Assembly: GCA_037577475.1 (NCBI GenBank)
Contig: CM075203.1
Location: 22,475,397-22,539,396 of the forward strand
From: Chaunax sp. Z400
Lineage: Eukaryota > Chordata > Actinopteri > Lophiiformes > Chaunacidae
Reading direction: 5' to 3'
DNA: 64,000 nt
The translations under genes and the position numbers were made by a program. The first letter of the stretch is position 1; each line of letters begins with the position of its first letter. Shown piece after piece: positions 40,205 through 53,900 of this stretch. A model generated the notes under the pieces. That model was given only the letters and a program-made list of their open reading frames with translations. It ran no database searches and was not told the DNA's origin.

Positions 40205-41412
40205 TTCTATAATGCAATTCTTTCCAAATTCGTTGTGTAATAAAAACTTTATTTTCAATAGTGCATTCATGATACTCATATTTCCTGTTAGAGGACATAA
40301 AGTACTATAATAACAATTATTATGAAGTACTTGTACCTTGTACTTTTCGAGTAATCCTACCCTGAAATACCATGCAATGATCAAAATATTGTTTTTTTCC
40401 CCTACAATAATGCATTTCTTTCTAAATTTGATGTCATAAAAATTTCCAATAGTGCATTCATGATTCTTATATTTTCTTTTAGAGGACATGTAGGACTACA
40501 TGAACAAGTATTATGAAGTACTTGTACCTTGTACTTTTCGAGTAATCCTACACTGAAATACCATGCAACGATCAATCACCTGAACGAACGCTTTTCCCTA
40601 CAATAATGCAATTCTTTCAAAATTTGTTGCATCATAAAAACTTTACTTTCAATAGTGCATTTATGATTCTTATATTTTTTGTTAGAGGATATGGAGGTCT
40701 ACATGTGCAATTATTATGAAGTACTTGTACTTTGTACTTTTCGAGTAATCCTACCCTGAAATACTATGCAACGATCAAAAGATTGCTTTTCCTTACAATA
40801 ATGCAATTCTTTCCAACTGTGTTGTGTAATAAAAACTTTATTTTTAATAGTGCATTGATGATACTTATATTTTCTGTTAGAGGATATGGAGGTCTACATG
40901 TACAATTATTATGAAGTACTTGTACCTTGTACGTTTCGAGTAATCCTACCTTGAAATACCATGTATTGACCGTAACCCTAACCCCCAACCCTAACCTAAC
41001 CCTAGTCAAACCCTAACCCTAATGTTTTTTTTTACTCCAATAATGCATTTCTTTCCAAATTTGATGTGTCAGAAAGACTTCATTTCCAATAGTGTATTCA
41101 TGATTCTGATATTTTCTGTTAGAGGTCATGGAGGACTATATGTACATTTATTATGAAGTACTTGTACCCTGTACTTTTTGAGTAATCTTACCTTGAAATA
41201 CCATGCAACGATCAAAATATTGCTTTTCCCTACAATAATGCATTTCTTTCCAAATTTGATGTGTCAGAAAGACTTCATTTCCAATAGTGCATTCATGATT
41301 CTTATATTTTTATGTTAGAGGACATGGAGGTCTACATGTACAATTATTATGAAGGACTTGTACCTTGTACGTTTCGAGTAATCCTACCTTGAAATACCAT
41401 GTATTGACCGTA
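40205..41412. repeat. Tandem satellite, unit about 195 bp, about six copies
   Basis: The phrase GAAGTACTTGTACCTTGTAC or a close variant recurs near 40325, 40513, 40715, 40912, 41155 and 41347. Each time it is followed by a TTTCGAGTAATCCTACC-like block, GAAATACCATGCAACGATCA and an ACAATAATGCAATTCTTTCC-like block. Steps are about 190-205 bp, apart from one of about 240 bp that contains a telomere-like insert. Confidence 0.88.
40973..41022. repeat. Interstitial telomere-like tract (CCCTAA)n
   Basis: Seven or so CCCTAA/ACCCTAA units with small errors, embedded in one copy of the 195-bp satellite. It is internal, so it does not mark a chromosome end here. Confidence 0.85.
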
Positions 41413-41477
41413 GGGCTGTGGTGGTATTAATTTTCTCTTACTGCTGTGATGAGGCAACATATAACCGGGGTGTAGCA

Positions 41478-42046
41478 GTCAATAATGTAATAACCGCCGA
41501 TAACATTATAACTGCCAATAAAGTAATAATTTTTCATTTTTTAATGTAGTAAAAGCCGATAATAAACCTTGCTAATAACATAATCAACTTTCGGAACCAA
41601 TAATGTAATACCTTTTCGCCCATAATGTAATAAATTATTACAGTATTGGCTGGTTGTTACATTATTGGCTAGGTTTTCAAAAATCCTTTAAAAATGTAAT
41701 AACTGGAACCGATAATGTAATAACATACTTATATCACTGTATTTAAGTTTGATTTATTGGCTATAGGTGTCACACTTCCGTGATACTTACCCTTACTGTT
41801 GCCTCTCTCTCTCTTTCTCTCCCAATTCAATTCAATAAGCTTTATTGGCATGAATGTAATAAAACAATGTTGCCAAAGCATCATATAATAATACATACAA
41901 ATTCAATAACAATAGTAATAATCAAAACTAAAGTAATAATAATAATAACATATCAATGGTAATAATCAAATTAATATGAGACAGTAATTCAAATAATATA
42001 GTACAAAAAAGTGTAAATATGTTCAAGGACTAATGTGCGTGTATTT

Positions 42047-42085
<39 letters not shown>

Positions 42086-42947
42086 TGTATATATCCAACG
42101 GAACCACCCACCAGATGCTCCCCTGGGCCAGCCCACACCCCCCAAGGACCACCAAGGGCCAGCCCCCCTAGGCACCAGGACAGGCCCCGAGGGAGCAGAG
42201 GAGAGAGAAGGAGGCACAGGGGCCCACTAGGACCTAACCATAGTTTACCTAGCCTCTGTTACCCCAAACTGGGCCAGGCACCACAAGCCATGCCAACCCT
42301 AAATTATTGATAAACCCCACCATCTGTGTAATTTCATTCGACCACTCTTACAAATTTTTTTAAAAAGTAAAATTTTTTAAACAGTTTGAAATTATTTCAA
42401 CCACACTATAATAGCTATTAACCCCCCCCCCCCCTCTTGTAGCAGGTCACTACAGAGCCCTTTACAAGAATGCATTTAATGTAATAATACTGCACAGTAT
42501 TAGAGGATGTTTGGTTCTGTAAATAAGGACAATAACCCACTCTTTATTAAGCTCTGAGATGTGTTACCAAAGTTATCTTTGTAGGTCATATTATATACTT
42601 TATATTTATAGTTCAGAATTTTGCAGAGGTTGAAAGTTGAGCACAAGGGACATTAATAGTGTCAGTTCAGTTATTTAAATACAGTTGATTAAGGAAGGAC
42701 TGCATAGCTGTAACAGTTTGCTTGAAAACATGTGTTAAAAGGTTTAATTAAAGATGGCATTTTTCATGCAAAAAAATTGTGGTCTTTTTATTTGAGAATT
42801 CAACATTCTCAAAGAGGAATGTGAGTAATTGTCTGTGTTTGCAAACGTGTGTGTTGGAACTTAAATGACTAAGGAGCAGAAGGCAGGGCTGGAGATAATT
42901 CTCATCATCAAGTTACACAAACAAATAAATAGTCTTAATTCCCAGGC

Positions 42948-43030
<83 letters not shown>

Positions 43031-43438
43031 GGGTGTTTGTGTGGTCAGGTCTTTAAGCAGGCATTTGAAAGAGGCAACAGTAAGGGTAAGTGTCATGGAA
43101 GTGTGACACCTATAGCCAATAAATCAAACTTAAATAAGTGATATAAGTATATTATTACATTATCGGCTCCACATATTACATTTGTAAAGGATTTTTTAAA
43201 CCCAGACAATAATGTAACAACCAGCCAATACTGTAATAATTTATTACATTATGGGCAAAGAGTTATTACGTCATTGGTTCAGAAATTTTATTACATTATT
43301 GGCAAGTTACTACATTATTGGCTTTTATTACATTAATAAATGAAAAATTATTACGTTAAGATATCCCTTAATAAGATATCCCTTTATTGGCAGTTATTGG
43401 CAGTTATAACGTTATCTGCCGACATTACATTATTGGCT
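41478..43438. mobile_element. 2-kb DNA transposon with ~330-370-bp inverted arms
   Basis: The left arm (about 41478-41808) and right arm (about 43070-43438) are inverted copies. The outer ends read GTCAATAATGTAATAACCGC and, on the other strand, GCCAATAATGTAATGTCGGC. The inner ends share CCTTACTGTTGCCTC and GGCTATAGGTGTCACACTTC. Both arms are built from short degenerate repeats of the type TTATTACATTATTGGC. The interior has no transposase. It holds an AT microsatellite (42050-42082), a foreign block starting AATTCAATAAGCTTTATTGG that resembles a fish LINE/SINE end, a C-run and a GA array. Superfamily unknown. Confidence 0.82.
42951..43027. repeat. (GA)n microsatellite
   Basis: About 77 bp of GA repeat inside the inverted-repeat transposon, just left of its right arm. 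Confidence 0.97.
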
Positions 43439-45818
43439 TCAACACACCTCCTGAAGAGCTCGTCCCGGACCAACGCATCCAGAGGATGCAACCAGATCCA
43501 ACAAGGCCTCCACCCCCGGCTGTCCCAACACCGGCTCCACCGTCCTCCACCCATAAGCTCAGGTGCCATTAGGATAGTGAAATTACCATGGGATTGAAAC
43601 ACCTAGTCCTAGGAAAGAACATTATTAAGAGGATGGTGGAAATGGATCATCTGAAGGACAACAAGCATTTGATGTTAAAGACAGGAAGTTCAAAGGCTTT
43701 GAAATCCAGGATGGGAGTTCAGGATTTATTGGATTCTTCATAGCATGATGCTAATGATAACAATGATGCTAAAAAAAAAAGAAGACAAAGATAATGGTGA
43801 CAGCAGTGACTGATGGTTGGAGAAGGTTTAAGGCTTTTTCTTCTTTCTTTTTTTTTTTTTTTTTTTACATCTGATTAGATTGTTGGGCTGTCTACATAGT
43901 TTCCCAGGAATGTAATTTGCCTTCTGGCCCCATCAAGTGGTACAAAATCTTTACTGCAGCTCTGCTAACATCCTATGCTATCACTGTGAGTGTAATTAAT
44001 GCTAGTCTGCTGCAGTACAGTGGGAAAGTAGCCCCATGACCTCAGGTTATTAGGAGCTTAATCCTTCCTAGTTGAGATGAGGTTAAATGTGAAGATCAAA
44101 CCAGAGGCGATTCTAGGATCAGATCTTGAGGGGGCTCAACCCTGAAAGAGAATGTGACAAGCTTACAGTACTTTGCAAAAGTATTAAACCCCCCTTAAAT
44201 CACTCATTTCACTGGATATGAACATATTACTTTTCAACATATGATACTTTAATTTACTACAATAATATTTTTATGAATCACTAGTGACATGAAATTTACC
44301 CCCACAATCTTTTTTTAAGAAAATGGAAAATGCTGTTTCCAGAAATATTCAACCTCTTTCACTTTGGCAAACCTGAATTCAATGAGGTACACAATGTAGT
44401 TTATAATCATAATGGATCAGAGAGAACAATCACAGATTTAATATAATACATCTGTTTTAGAGAGGATCCTCAGTTATGAAACCAGAGGCAAAGACTCAGT
44501 TATATTAACCAAGACTTTACCAAGTAAATTTTCAAGTTATTGCAAAGCAGAGATGAGGAGAAATGTACAAAGAATTCTTTCTGTCTCTGAACAATGAAAG
44601 AAGCATCACACAATTCAGACAATGTCAAATCAAGCTGTCCCTCCAATCTGAGCAGCTGGGTAAGCAAACTGGTAAAAGAGAACAATCTGAGACTTTGAAA
44701 ACATTCACTGGATGCAAAAACAAAAAGAGATCTGGAGTCAGAGTTTCTGAATGCTGTGGATTTATGGCCTATATGTCATGGTGGCACGAGAGAAACTATT
44801 ACTTTTTCTAAAACAATGAGGCAACAGCAGGGTTTGTCACATCTCACCTTTGCTGTGGGTCATATCCCTGGGAATTTGTCTTCTTTCATTGCTCCTTTCA
44901 TCACTTCTCTTTTTCCAATATAAATTAAATCTCTTATATTTTCTGTTCTTACCTCCACCCAGGTGCTGATGTTTTGACTGGCTTTTTTGTTTGTTTGTTT
45001 GTTAACAGGATGACAAAAACAACCACTTGATGAATTCTGATGAAACTTAGTGGGATGGTGGGGTATGTAGCAGGGAAGAACCCAGTAAATATTGCAGTGG
45101 ATCTGGATGAAGGGCCACAGCTTTTTAAGCATTTTAATCAATTAAGCATAAACTAATTTACATATTTTCATGTCACTTGGTGCAAGACTGGGGCATCTGC
45201 CAAAGACGTAGCCATTGAATGTTGGCGTAGATTTAGATAAAGGGATTGATTTCACTCTCAGTAACATTATTAACATAATATTAGGTTAACCTAAACGTAT
45301 TTGTCCTTGTTAATATTTCTTTTAATTGTCTCGTCTTTATATTCATGACCAAACAGCAAAGTTTCATTTTAGGTCTTATATGATTCTCTCCTCTTCTCAC
45401 ATTCCACTTTCTTTTACTTTGGCATTTTCAATGAAAGAAAACATGACATTGCTACATTGTCTCACCCAGTGTTCTCCTTGCATTTCTCATGCATTAATGT
45501 TCTTGCTAGTGTTGTTGCTGTGACTGCTTCAAAATATGTATTTTGACGTTGAAGTTTGCTGTCTGTGCTAATGTAAAATGTAAAATTAATGTCAAATGTT
45601 GTTGTTTATTAAATATAGGCTAAATTCTTCAAATTAATGCAAAAACATGAATGTAATATTATTATATAGACTCGCTAACTTAACTATGCTGACTTCTAGG
45701 ATCTAAAAACACATCTCTGATTTTCACTGTTATTTCTACCTATTTTTATCACGCCCTTTCGCGCATTGCTGCGTGAATTTTTGTCAAATCAGTGAGAGGT
45801 GAGTTAATTTCTATCACA
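43439..45818. other. Intergenic with repeat fragments
   Basis: No gene is seen. 43448-43560 carries CTCCTGAAGAGCTCGTCC, shared with the ado intron. 44166-44350 begins TACAGTACTTTGCAAAAGTA, like the terminus of a Tc1-type element, but no matching right end was found. 44985-45250 repeats the dispersed ATGTAGC...GTGGATC block of 37 kb. Confidence 0.5.
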
Positions 45819-45832
45819 CCTACAGAGGGCGC
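45819..45832 (+). promoter_or_regulatory. CTCF-like motif upstream of bms1
   Basis: CCTACAGAGGGCGC fits the CTCF core except at the fourth base. It lies about 130-200 bp upstream of the proposed bms1 first exon. Occupancy is unknown. Confidence 0.35.
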
Positions 45833-45839
45833 TATTGTA

Positions 45840-46027
45840 AAGGGCCTGTAGCCTGTTCCGCCATAGAGGTAAAAAAAAAATCCACACTGTGCGGAACGTG
45901 GGGCGGAACCTAATATAATTTCGTTTCCTCTCGACTTACTACGAAGTGACGCATCGGTACATTTCCGGGTCGGAGGTTACCATACACATGTGAGACTTGA
46001 AGAAAACTTACTGGGTCCAGACTTCAG
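45840..46027 (+). promoter_or_regulatory. bms1: Probable bms1 promoter and non-coding first exon
   Basis: A local rise in CpG is accompanied by a GC box (GGGGCGG at 45900-45906), a pyrimidine-rich CCTCTCGACTTACTAC segment and an ETS-like CCGGAAAT site on the minus strand (about 45960-45968). A good donor follows: ACTTCAG/GTATTG, exon end 46027. The start of transcription is not determined. The assignment rests on position, motifs and the need for a 5' exon, because the first coding exon begins one base before ATG. Confidence 0.5.
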
Positions 46028-47727
46028 GTATTGCGAATCATAATTAAGATTTCTGCTGAGCATTTAACAAATGTATGTGGCTGTTATGAAGACAGCATTC
46101 TTTGCTAGTTAGCTTCTACTTAGCTTCTAGTTAGCTTCTGTTGCTACTGGTAGACCTGATTTTTGAACTGAAGCTAGCCCCTTACTCGTCACACAAACAC
46201 ACACACTGGAGTAGAAACTAATCTGTCCCTACGTAATAACAACATTTTTCGTTTAACTAAGTGTAACAAACTGAATGCCAACACGCGATACGTTATGGTT
46301 TGATTAGCCCATATATTAATGTTACAACATTGATTAAACCAACATTGTTTAATCATTGCGGATTTGTTTATTCGCATAACGCGCACTTTTTTCTTAACCT
46401 CTTCCCATCATCCATGTTTGGTGCAAGGTCTATGTTCATGTCTTGACAGAATGTATTACAGTTTGAGTAATATGGAATTTTAAAGGCTGATATAGTAACG
46501 ATACTTTGTAGCAGAAAAAAGTCAATAGTCATCTGATTTAAAAACAATCAGCATTGTTGTAATTCTTCGACTTTATAAGAAACTGATTACCTGATGAACA
46601 ACATCGGCCAAAGTAATAAATACTTATTATATAAATCTGGAACTTATCAAACTAATCATAAGCCAGTGGGGAGCTTGTTTAAACCATTGTCACAATTCTT
46701 ACTTAATCGCCTGATTGTGATTAAATGGCAATTATTTTGCATCATTGTTTAACTCACTTTTATTTATCTGTCTAAAAACAGCTGGATGAAACAGAAATGT
46801 CATATTTCATCACAGTTTCCTCATCATTTTCTACTGTTTGATGTTTGACTGGTGCTCATTAATGATGTATGTTGTTGCCCTCTTTCTGTTATGACTGGAG
46901 ACTTAAGTTAGCCTTTAGCACCACAGACTGCTTATCTCTTGAGGCACTTAACCTTTCGATGAACGTCTGTTGACGTGAACATCATGGATCATTTATTGGT
47001 AAATCCAAACAGCACAGCACTGCTGTGACACATTTTGGTTTTAAGCCAAATGGAACAGGAGAGTCTGATTACTTTAAGGAGAAGATTTTTCAAATTTGCA
47101 TTTGGAGCAACAAGGTAACGGTCTAAACCTCTAATAACACAAATCTAGTAGAAACATCGATGGATTCACCAACGCACCCTGTTCACTGATGTTGAACAGA
47201 CAGCCACAGCCAGGGGTCCATCCAGGCACTTGGCTAGAGACGATTGTCTGAATATAAACAAGAGAGATGGCTCTTCTTCTTTACAAAGTGTATTTTGAAT
47301 TCATGTATGGCAATTAATTATCAGCTGAAATTTCATGATTATGACAGCGATAGCTATTACTTTACCTTGACGTCAGTGATTCCACTTGAGGAGGTGACTG
47401 CCAGAGGCTGCAAAGCTGTCGGCCACTAGCAGAGCAGACGTCCTCCAACAGTAATGGTTTTTTAAAATGTCCTATCAGTGCAGATGAATCGCTTTACCTT
47501 TAGCATACACATCCACCTGCAGAGACTTTAAATTTATTCCTTCATAGCAAACATAATATCTTTTATTTCTGTACTTTGGGCACATAACTCTGTTCATCAT
47601 TTTTTAATCCATTCCTTTCTAGTTCACTCTGGTGCTTGCTTGTGGTAACAGTTAAACCCCAGCAGCTGTCCTGCCCCCTCTCTGTGAAGATGCAGCTAAA
47701 TGAAATTGTTTGTGCTTTAATGGGCAG
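46028..47727 (+). other. Probable bms1 intron 1
   Basis: A 1.7-kb interval with no coding signal. It ends in TTGTTTGTGCTTTAATGGGCAG, a usable though weak acceptor. A different upstream exon cannot be excluded. Confidence 0.5.
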
Positions 47728-47728
47728 G

Positions 47729-47901
47729 ATGGATGGGAGGGTTAAGGAACAGAAGCGACATCAGCAGAAGCACAGTGGACCAAAGGCGGAGAAGAAGAAG
47801 CTCAGGAAGCAGGGAGGCTCCACAGAACAGGATGAACGCAAACGCAATCCCAAAGCGTTTGCGGTTCAGTCCGCTGTACGCATGGCTAAGACCTTCCACA
47901 G
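47729..47901 (+). CDS. bms1: bms1 coding exon 1 (residues 1-58)
   Basis: Starts MDGRVKEQKRH and ends MAKTFH with a split arginine codon. Donor CACAG/GTCAGT, phase 2. It carries the basic HSGPKAEKKK block and the RKRNPKAFAVQS signature of the family. The frame is open further 5' (from 47636), but family sequences support the later methionine. Confidence 0.88.
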
Positions 47902-50900
47902 GTCAGTCCTGCCTCTCTTATTGCTACATGTCTGTCACACAGACTGAGGCTTTAATCTCCTGTAGCAAATAGTATGAATGCCGATTTTAGGGACTCAGTT
48001 TGACATAACTCCTTTAATGCATGGATCTAAAGTAAGAATAATTAATAATTGTGTAAATTCCAGAATACTTACCTAATAAAGATATGTGTAATGGAGCAAA
48101 CTGTGTGTAACTACTCTTTGTGTATATTTTCTTTAGGGCCCAGGACATAAAGACCAAGAAACATCACATCCCCCTTGTAGACCGGACTCCTCTGGAACCC
48201 CCCCCAATAGTAATTGTTGTAGTCGGGCCCCCCAAGGTGGGAAAGAGCACCCTGATCCGCTGCCTGATCAAAAACTTCACCCGACAGAAGCTTGGGGACA
48301 TATGTGGACCCGTAACCATCGTCTCTGGTAAGAGTGGCAACAAATGTCTCATGTAGGAGATGATCTTGAAGTAGATCTTCTCATACTACCTGTTTTAATT
48401 GAAATGTTCTATATCGTTTATATTTTATGAATGTACAGTATACAGTGTACTTGTTTTGATTAGTTGTTTTATCTTCTATCCTTGTGAAGTCAACAACAAT
48501 CTCCTTGTTGGCTCTGCACCACGGGGCCAGCTGGTGGCTTCTGTAGCTGGACTCCTCTCTGTTGATGAGACCCACCACAGTCGTGTCGTCAGCAGATTTC
48601 AATTGCCACATTAGGCAATAATTGATCTTTTCTTTATTTGTCGATGTTTGATAATTGACCACTTTTTGTTTTCTTTAGGCAAGAAGCGCCGCCTCACTTT
48701 CATGGAGAGTAACAATGACATTAATGCAATGATCGACCTTGCAAAAGTAGCTGACCTGGTGAGTTCAATTCACAGGTTACAAGTACATTTAATACATTTA
48801 TGTGGGAGCTCATGTCACCGACACATGAAGCTGTACCCATTATCAAACATATCTGTGTACGTTGTAATATAGTCAACGTTTTGTTGTCGGTGTTGAAAGT
48901 AAAGTGTGTGAAGAGTTGACAGATAAATGTACCTTTAACCCTTTGTTAGCAGAAAGACACATTGTTATAAATCAGTGCTATAGCTTAATACATTTATTTG
49001 AATAGACAACGTTTTATTAGATAAAATAAGTAGAATTGAATGCCTTGTTTTATCCCCCCCCCAGGTTTTAATGTTGATTGATGCCAGCTTTGGCTTTGAG
49101 ATGGAGACCTTTGAGTTTCTCAACATCTGTCAGGTCCACGGCTTCCCTCGTATCATGGGTGTGCTCACTCACCTGGATTCATTCAAGAACAACAAGACAC
49201 TGAGGAAGACCAAGAAAAACCTCAAACACCGCTTCTGGACTGAGGTCTACCAGGTAAACAACATAGTCACACCTTTACTGCCCAAGGTGCTCTCATATGC
49301 TATATTTTGTAAAGGTTGTCAAAAGTATTGATACTTTCAATAACACATGTTTAACTCACACGATTAGGGCTATGTGAAATCCCAATGATTCGAAAACATC
49401 TTTTATTTAATATTTTGCTCTATTGTTTATTTTGTTGTCCCATAAAAACTCCTCACAGTAAATTTGTAACAAGCAGCACAGAAAGAGAGACCAGAAGCAG
49501 CTCTTAGTGATGTCGACCCTTTAATGACATCCAAGAGAAAATGAGACAGACCTGCTGATTGTGGTGCGACGTCTGCGGTTTAATCCAGGCCTGCGTATGT
49601 CGTCGTCTTATGAGAGAGAAAAGTCTAAAACACAAGTTGTTTTTTAGTGAACTTTATAAAACATCCTGCTGACCAAGGAAGTCAAGACAACAAGCAAGCA
49701 AGCAAACAAACAAACAAATGTGGGTGATCACATGACCACCTCCAGCTCTCATTGGTGGAGGTACTAAGAAACAAGCCTTTCTATGTGGTCATGTTATGTT
49801 CATTAAAGGAGCAGAAAGTGTGCTCTATGATGACGTGTTATTATCTGATATGGAATGATTTGTGTCAGGATATGAGATTTGAGTCCGATCACACAGCTCT
49901 AGATATAATCCGGTTTTTACAGTATCAAAAATAATGAAGCTTTAAAAAACAGATCTCAAATCTCATTTTAAACCCATTATTTAAATGTGTTGGCTTGTGT
50001 TCAGTGTCAGCACTGTGTAAAAATGATCCTCCATTGTTTGCCCTTTTACCAAACAAACAAATGTGAGTGATCACAAACATGACCTCCAACTCATGATTGA
50101 TTGTCTGTTTGTACTCAAGATATCAATAGATCTGATGAGATTTTGTGTCTGAGTGGATCATTGGGCATTGAAGAGCTGATAAAAGTTCGAGGCAGACCAT
50201 AGTAGTGTGTGTTAAGCTCTGTGCAATGATACACCAACTGATTAGTGACAGTGGTGACATCATGTGCTCTCTGATTGCTTTCTAGTTTGTTTTTGCCCAT
50301 GATAAAGGAGGAGTAATCAGATATCCTATTTGTTATACTGCTGCTGTATTATTGCTACCTTAGAATGCATTATACCACCATGACCATGTGATTGTACCTG
50401 TGTGTACATGTTGTGTTTGAACCCATCAGGGGGCCAAGCTGTTCTACCTGTCTGGTATGGTGTACGGTGAATATCAGACTCAGGAAGTAAAGAACCTCGG
50501 CCGCTTCATCTCTGTCATGAAGTTTCGTCCTCTGGTGTGGCAGACCACCCACCCTTACGTTCTGGTTGACCGGTGAGTAAAGTCCTTCCATCAGAATGAT
50601 CCAATATGACCCCATTGATTTACAGCAGATCAATATGTGTTCTGTGAACTGTAGATGAATGGTGTGAAGATGTAAAGTGAAAGAGAACAATGACACAACT
50701 GTGATGGTTACACAATGTGTTTTACACATCTTATGCTTTACTTACTCATCTAGTATTGATAGTATTAGTTCCAGCTAGTCAGCCGCCATCTCACAGGATG
50801 GTATCTGGAGGTGGTGCCAGTTAGGCTGTGGGGATGTGGATTTCTATCTTACTGCAGAGAAAATGCAACATCTCACCATGTGAGTGCGGTTAACCACAAC

Positions 50901-53900
50901 ACACAAACAGCAGCAGGCCGCCCTAGAAATAGGAGAAATAAGATGTTATTTAAAATCCCAGGCCAGTCCAAAGCATCTATAATGCACCATGGGAGAAGAT
51001 CATTACAAGCATACCTCCACAGAGGGGAATCTATTTCTCCTCCTGAGATACCTCAGTGGAAATACGAGTCAATCGGCCCGTCAGTGGGGATAAATCTGGT
51101 GTTAAGAACAATAGGTTGACATACTCAAAACTACGAGTTAAGAGAGATTGAAAGGAGAGGGTAAACCACACATTGCTCTGTTGAAATAAAAGTCGTTAAA
51201 ACGAGGTCATCGATCAGGCTCTGCAGACAGTCGAGGCAGCCATGACTACGTCTCCCAGGCAGGTACTGTCTTTTAAATGCTGGCTGATATTCTGGGCTGC
51301 TGGCATCTTCTTCATTAGGATGATGGCTGGACACAAGCAGTGACAGAGCCTGCCTGAGTGATATTGCAGGCAACACAAATTTACAAACAACAGTTTGTTG
51401 TTGTTGTTGTCTTTCCTGTTGGTTTGGTGTGTCTGAGGCTTAACTCAGATGTAGGAACCTTACTGATCTAAGACAGAGTCTACTTGTTTATTTTTATTTT
51501 ATACTCACTTGAACATTATTTTCTTAACTTCCTTTTCTGCATTCAAACAGTATGGAGGACTTGACTGACCCTGAGAGGGTGAGGACAGACCCCAAATGTG
51601 ACCGGACAGTGTCACTGTACGGCTACCTGCGAGGGACATATATGAAAAACAAAGGCCAGGTCCATATCCCAGGTACAGTGTTAGTTTCCTACGTAACCCT
51701 TTTGTACTGCACATCAAACCCACTTCTAACTGAATTGTTTTACAGTAATACTTGTATGTGAATCTCTGCAGGTGTGGGAGACTTTCAGGTGGCAGACTTG
51801 AACTTCCTGCCAGACCCTTGTTCACTGCCAGATGCTCAGAAGAAGAGAGCCCTGAACGAGAAGGAGCGTCTGCTCTATGCACCCATGGCCGGGGTGGGGG
51901 GCGTCGTGTATGACAAGGACGCCGTGTATATTGACCTTCCTGCTAACCACGTCTATCAACAGCAGGTGTGTGTTCTACATCTGAATAGTATAACATTATA
52001 TTTGATATTAAGATAGATTAAAAGTACTGTGGGGACCTGATGTAAGAGGTATTCCTCTTTCAGGAGGAGGTGCGGCCCACCACAGAGCTCGTCCAATCTC
52101 TCATTGACACACATGCCACCCTGGATGCCAAGATGGCTGCCAGTAAGATGTCTCTGTTCAGCGGCTCTGCCACCCTGGACCCCACAGACATTGATGAACA
52201 AAGCAGGTAGGTCACCAGGGCCTCATTTCTAAAGTTTGCTGCACACAAAAGAGTAGCATAAAAACAGGAGTGAAATGTGTGTAAGCATCTTTCACCGTAA
52301 ACGTTGGCACTGGCATGCTAACCTCAGCTATCTGCACAAAGCATCTAAATGCTCTACCACAGGATAAACTGCGGCCTTGTGTTTGACAGACAATGCAAAC
52401 GTTTCTTGTTTTGTGTGTTAGAGAGATGGAGCGTCTTCAGGAGAAGCATGTTTGGGACCCTAACACCCAGAGAAACAGGAGGAAAGTGGTCTTCACAGAG
52501 GAGGAGGACCATGACAATGATGCAAGCAGCACCAGTGATGATGAGGAGAGTGAAACTGAAGACAGCGACCAGGAGGAGCAGGGAGATGATGAAGATGAGG
52601 ATATCCTGTCCACTTTTCTAAAAGAGGCGAGAGCCAAATCTGACACAGTAACACACAGCAGTCCGCCAGTGAAGAAACAGAAGCTAGAGGAGAGGAAGGA
52701 AGAGAGGACAGAGATGCCGGCATTTGCTGACAGCGAAGACGAGCTGGAGATGAGTGAGGAAGAGGCTGGGAGAGCAGGAGACTCCGGACACTGTTCTGAA
52801 GAGGAGGAGGAAGACACTGATGAAGAGGAGGAGGAAGGTGATGATGAGTCAGAGGAGGAGGAAGAGGAAGAGGAGCAGGGTAAATACAGTTTCTAGTTTT
52901 CTTTACCTTCAGTGTCTGGTATGTGGTGAACAATCCAGTAAATATCTTCACAGCAAAACAACGTTGCTGCTTTTTGTTAAACAACTGAAGAAGATGAAGA
53001 CAAAAACAAACAAAATGACCTCACTCTGCTCTAATGGTGTAAACCCAGAAGCCCAGACATCACTAAATGATTCTGAAAAATCACCACTGTATCCTCTAAA
53101 CGTTGTGTTGTGCTGAGGTTGGTGCACGAGCTCAAATGCTTACACATTCACCGCTAGACAAGGTCAACAAGATGTTGTGATCTTAGCATAGGCACTCAGA
53201 CGGGATGCACGCTAACACATTTAGCTTTAGCTTAGAGGCTGCAGAGAATCTGTCAGCTTAAAAAAGGCTGCAAAAAACAAAAACATGACTTGGATTATGC
53301 CATATGAGCTCCATGGAGTCATTGTGTTTGTGTGTTTGTTTTGCACAATGCTTTAACTGTTTAGTTGTGAAGCTTCAGAAATGTTTGGTGGACTAAGAAA
53401 CTTCACTCGTCTTTCAGTTAGCATGGGGTTGAATAGATAATGCTCAGGAGCTTTAGATCATACCACCTTTCCCTGAATGGTAGAAGTTCAATTTTCACAT
53501 TAAAAAAAAACTTATTTTTTTCCTCTGTGTTGTTTTTTTTGGGGGGGGGGGGGAGTTTTATGCCTTTATTGATTGGACAGCCGAAGAGGTGACAGGAAAT
53601 GTGGGAGAGAGATTGGGGGGAAGACATGCGGCAAATGGCCACGGGTCGGAATCAAACCCATGCCGACCGCTAGAGGACTAAAGCCTCGGTACATGGGGCG
53701 TGAGCTTTAACCACTATCTTAAACAGTTTACCATTTAACAAACAACTGGGCATCTGCTGGTTGAGGTCATGTGATGTGATTGAAATCTCCAGAACAGCTG
53801 CTAAATGTTTCTGTCAGCTGTTAGAAGCTCACCTGTCTCGTGTCACACTGTAACTGTAACTCTGACCGATTTTAAGTCTGAAGCTGACGGGAGAAAACTA

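Noticed and set aside
40973..41022. Chromosome end
   Set aside because: The telomere-like tract is short, imperfect and flanked on both sides by satellite and unique DNA.
51505..51882. 125-codon minus-strand frame
   Set aside because: Shadow of bms1 coding exons 6 and 7 on the other strand.
52437..52984. Ser-rich and Pro/Leu-rich minus-strand frames
   Set aside because: Antisense of the GAG/GAT-rich acidic exon of bms1.
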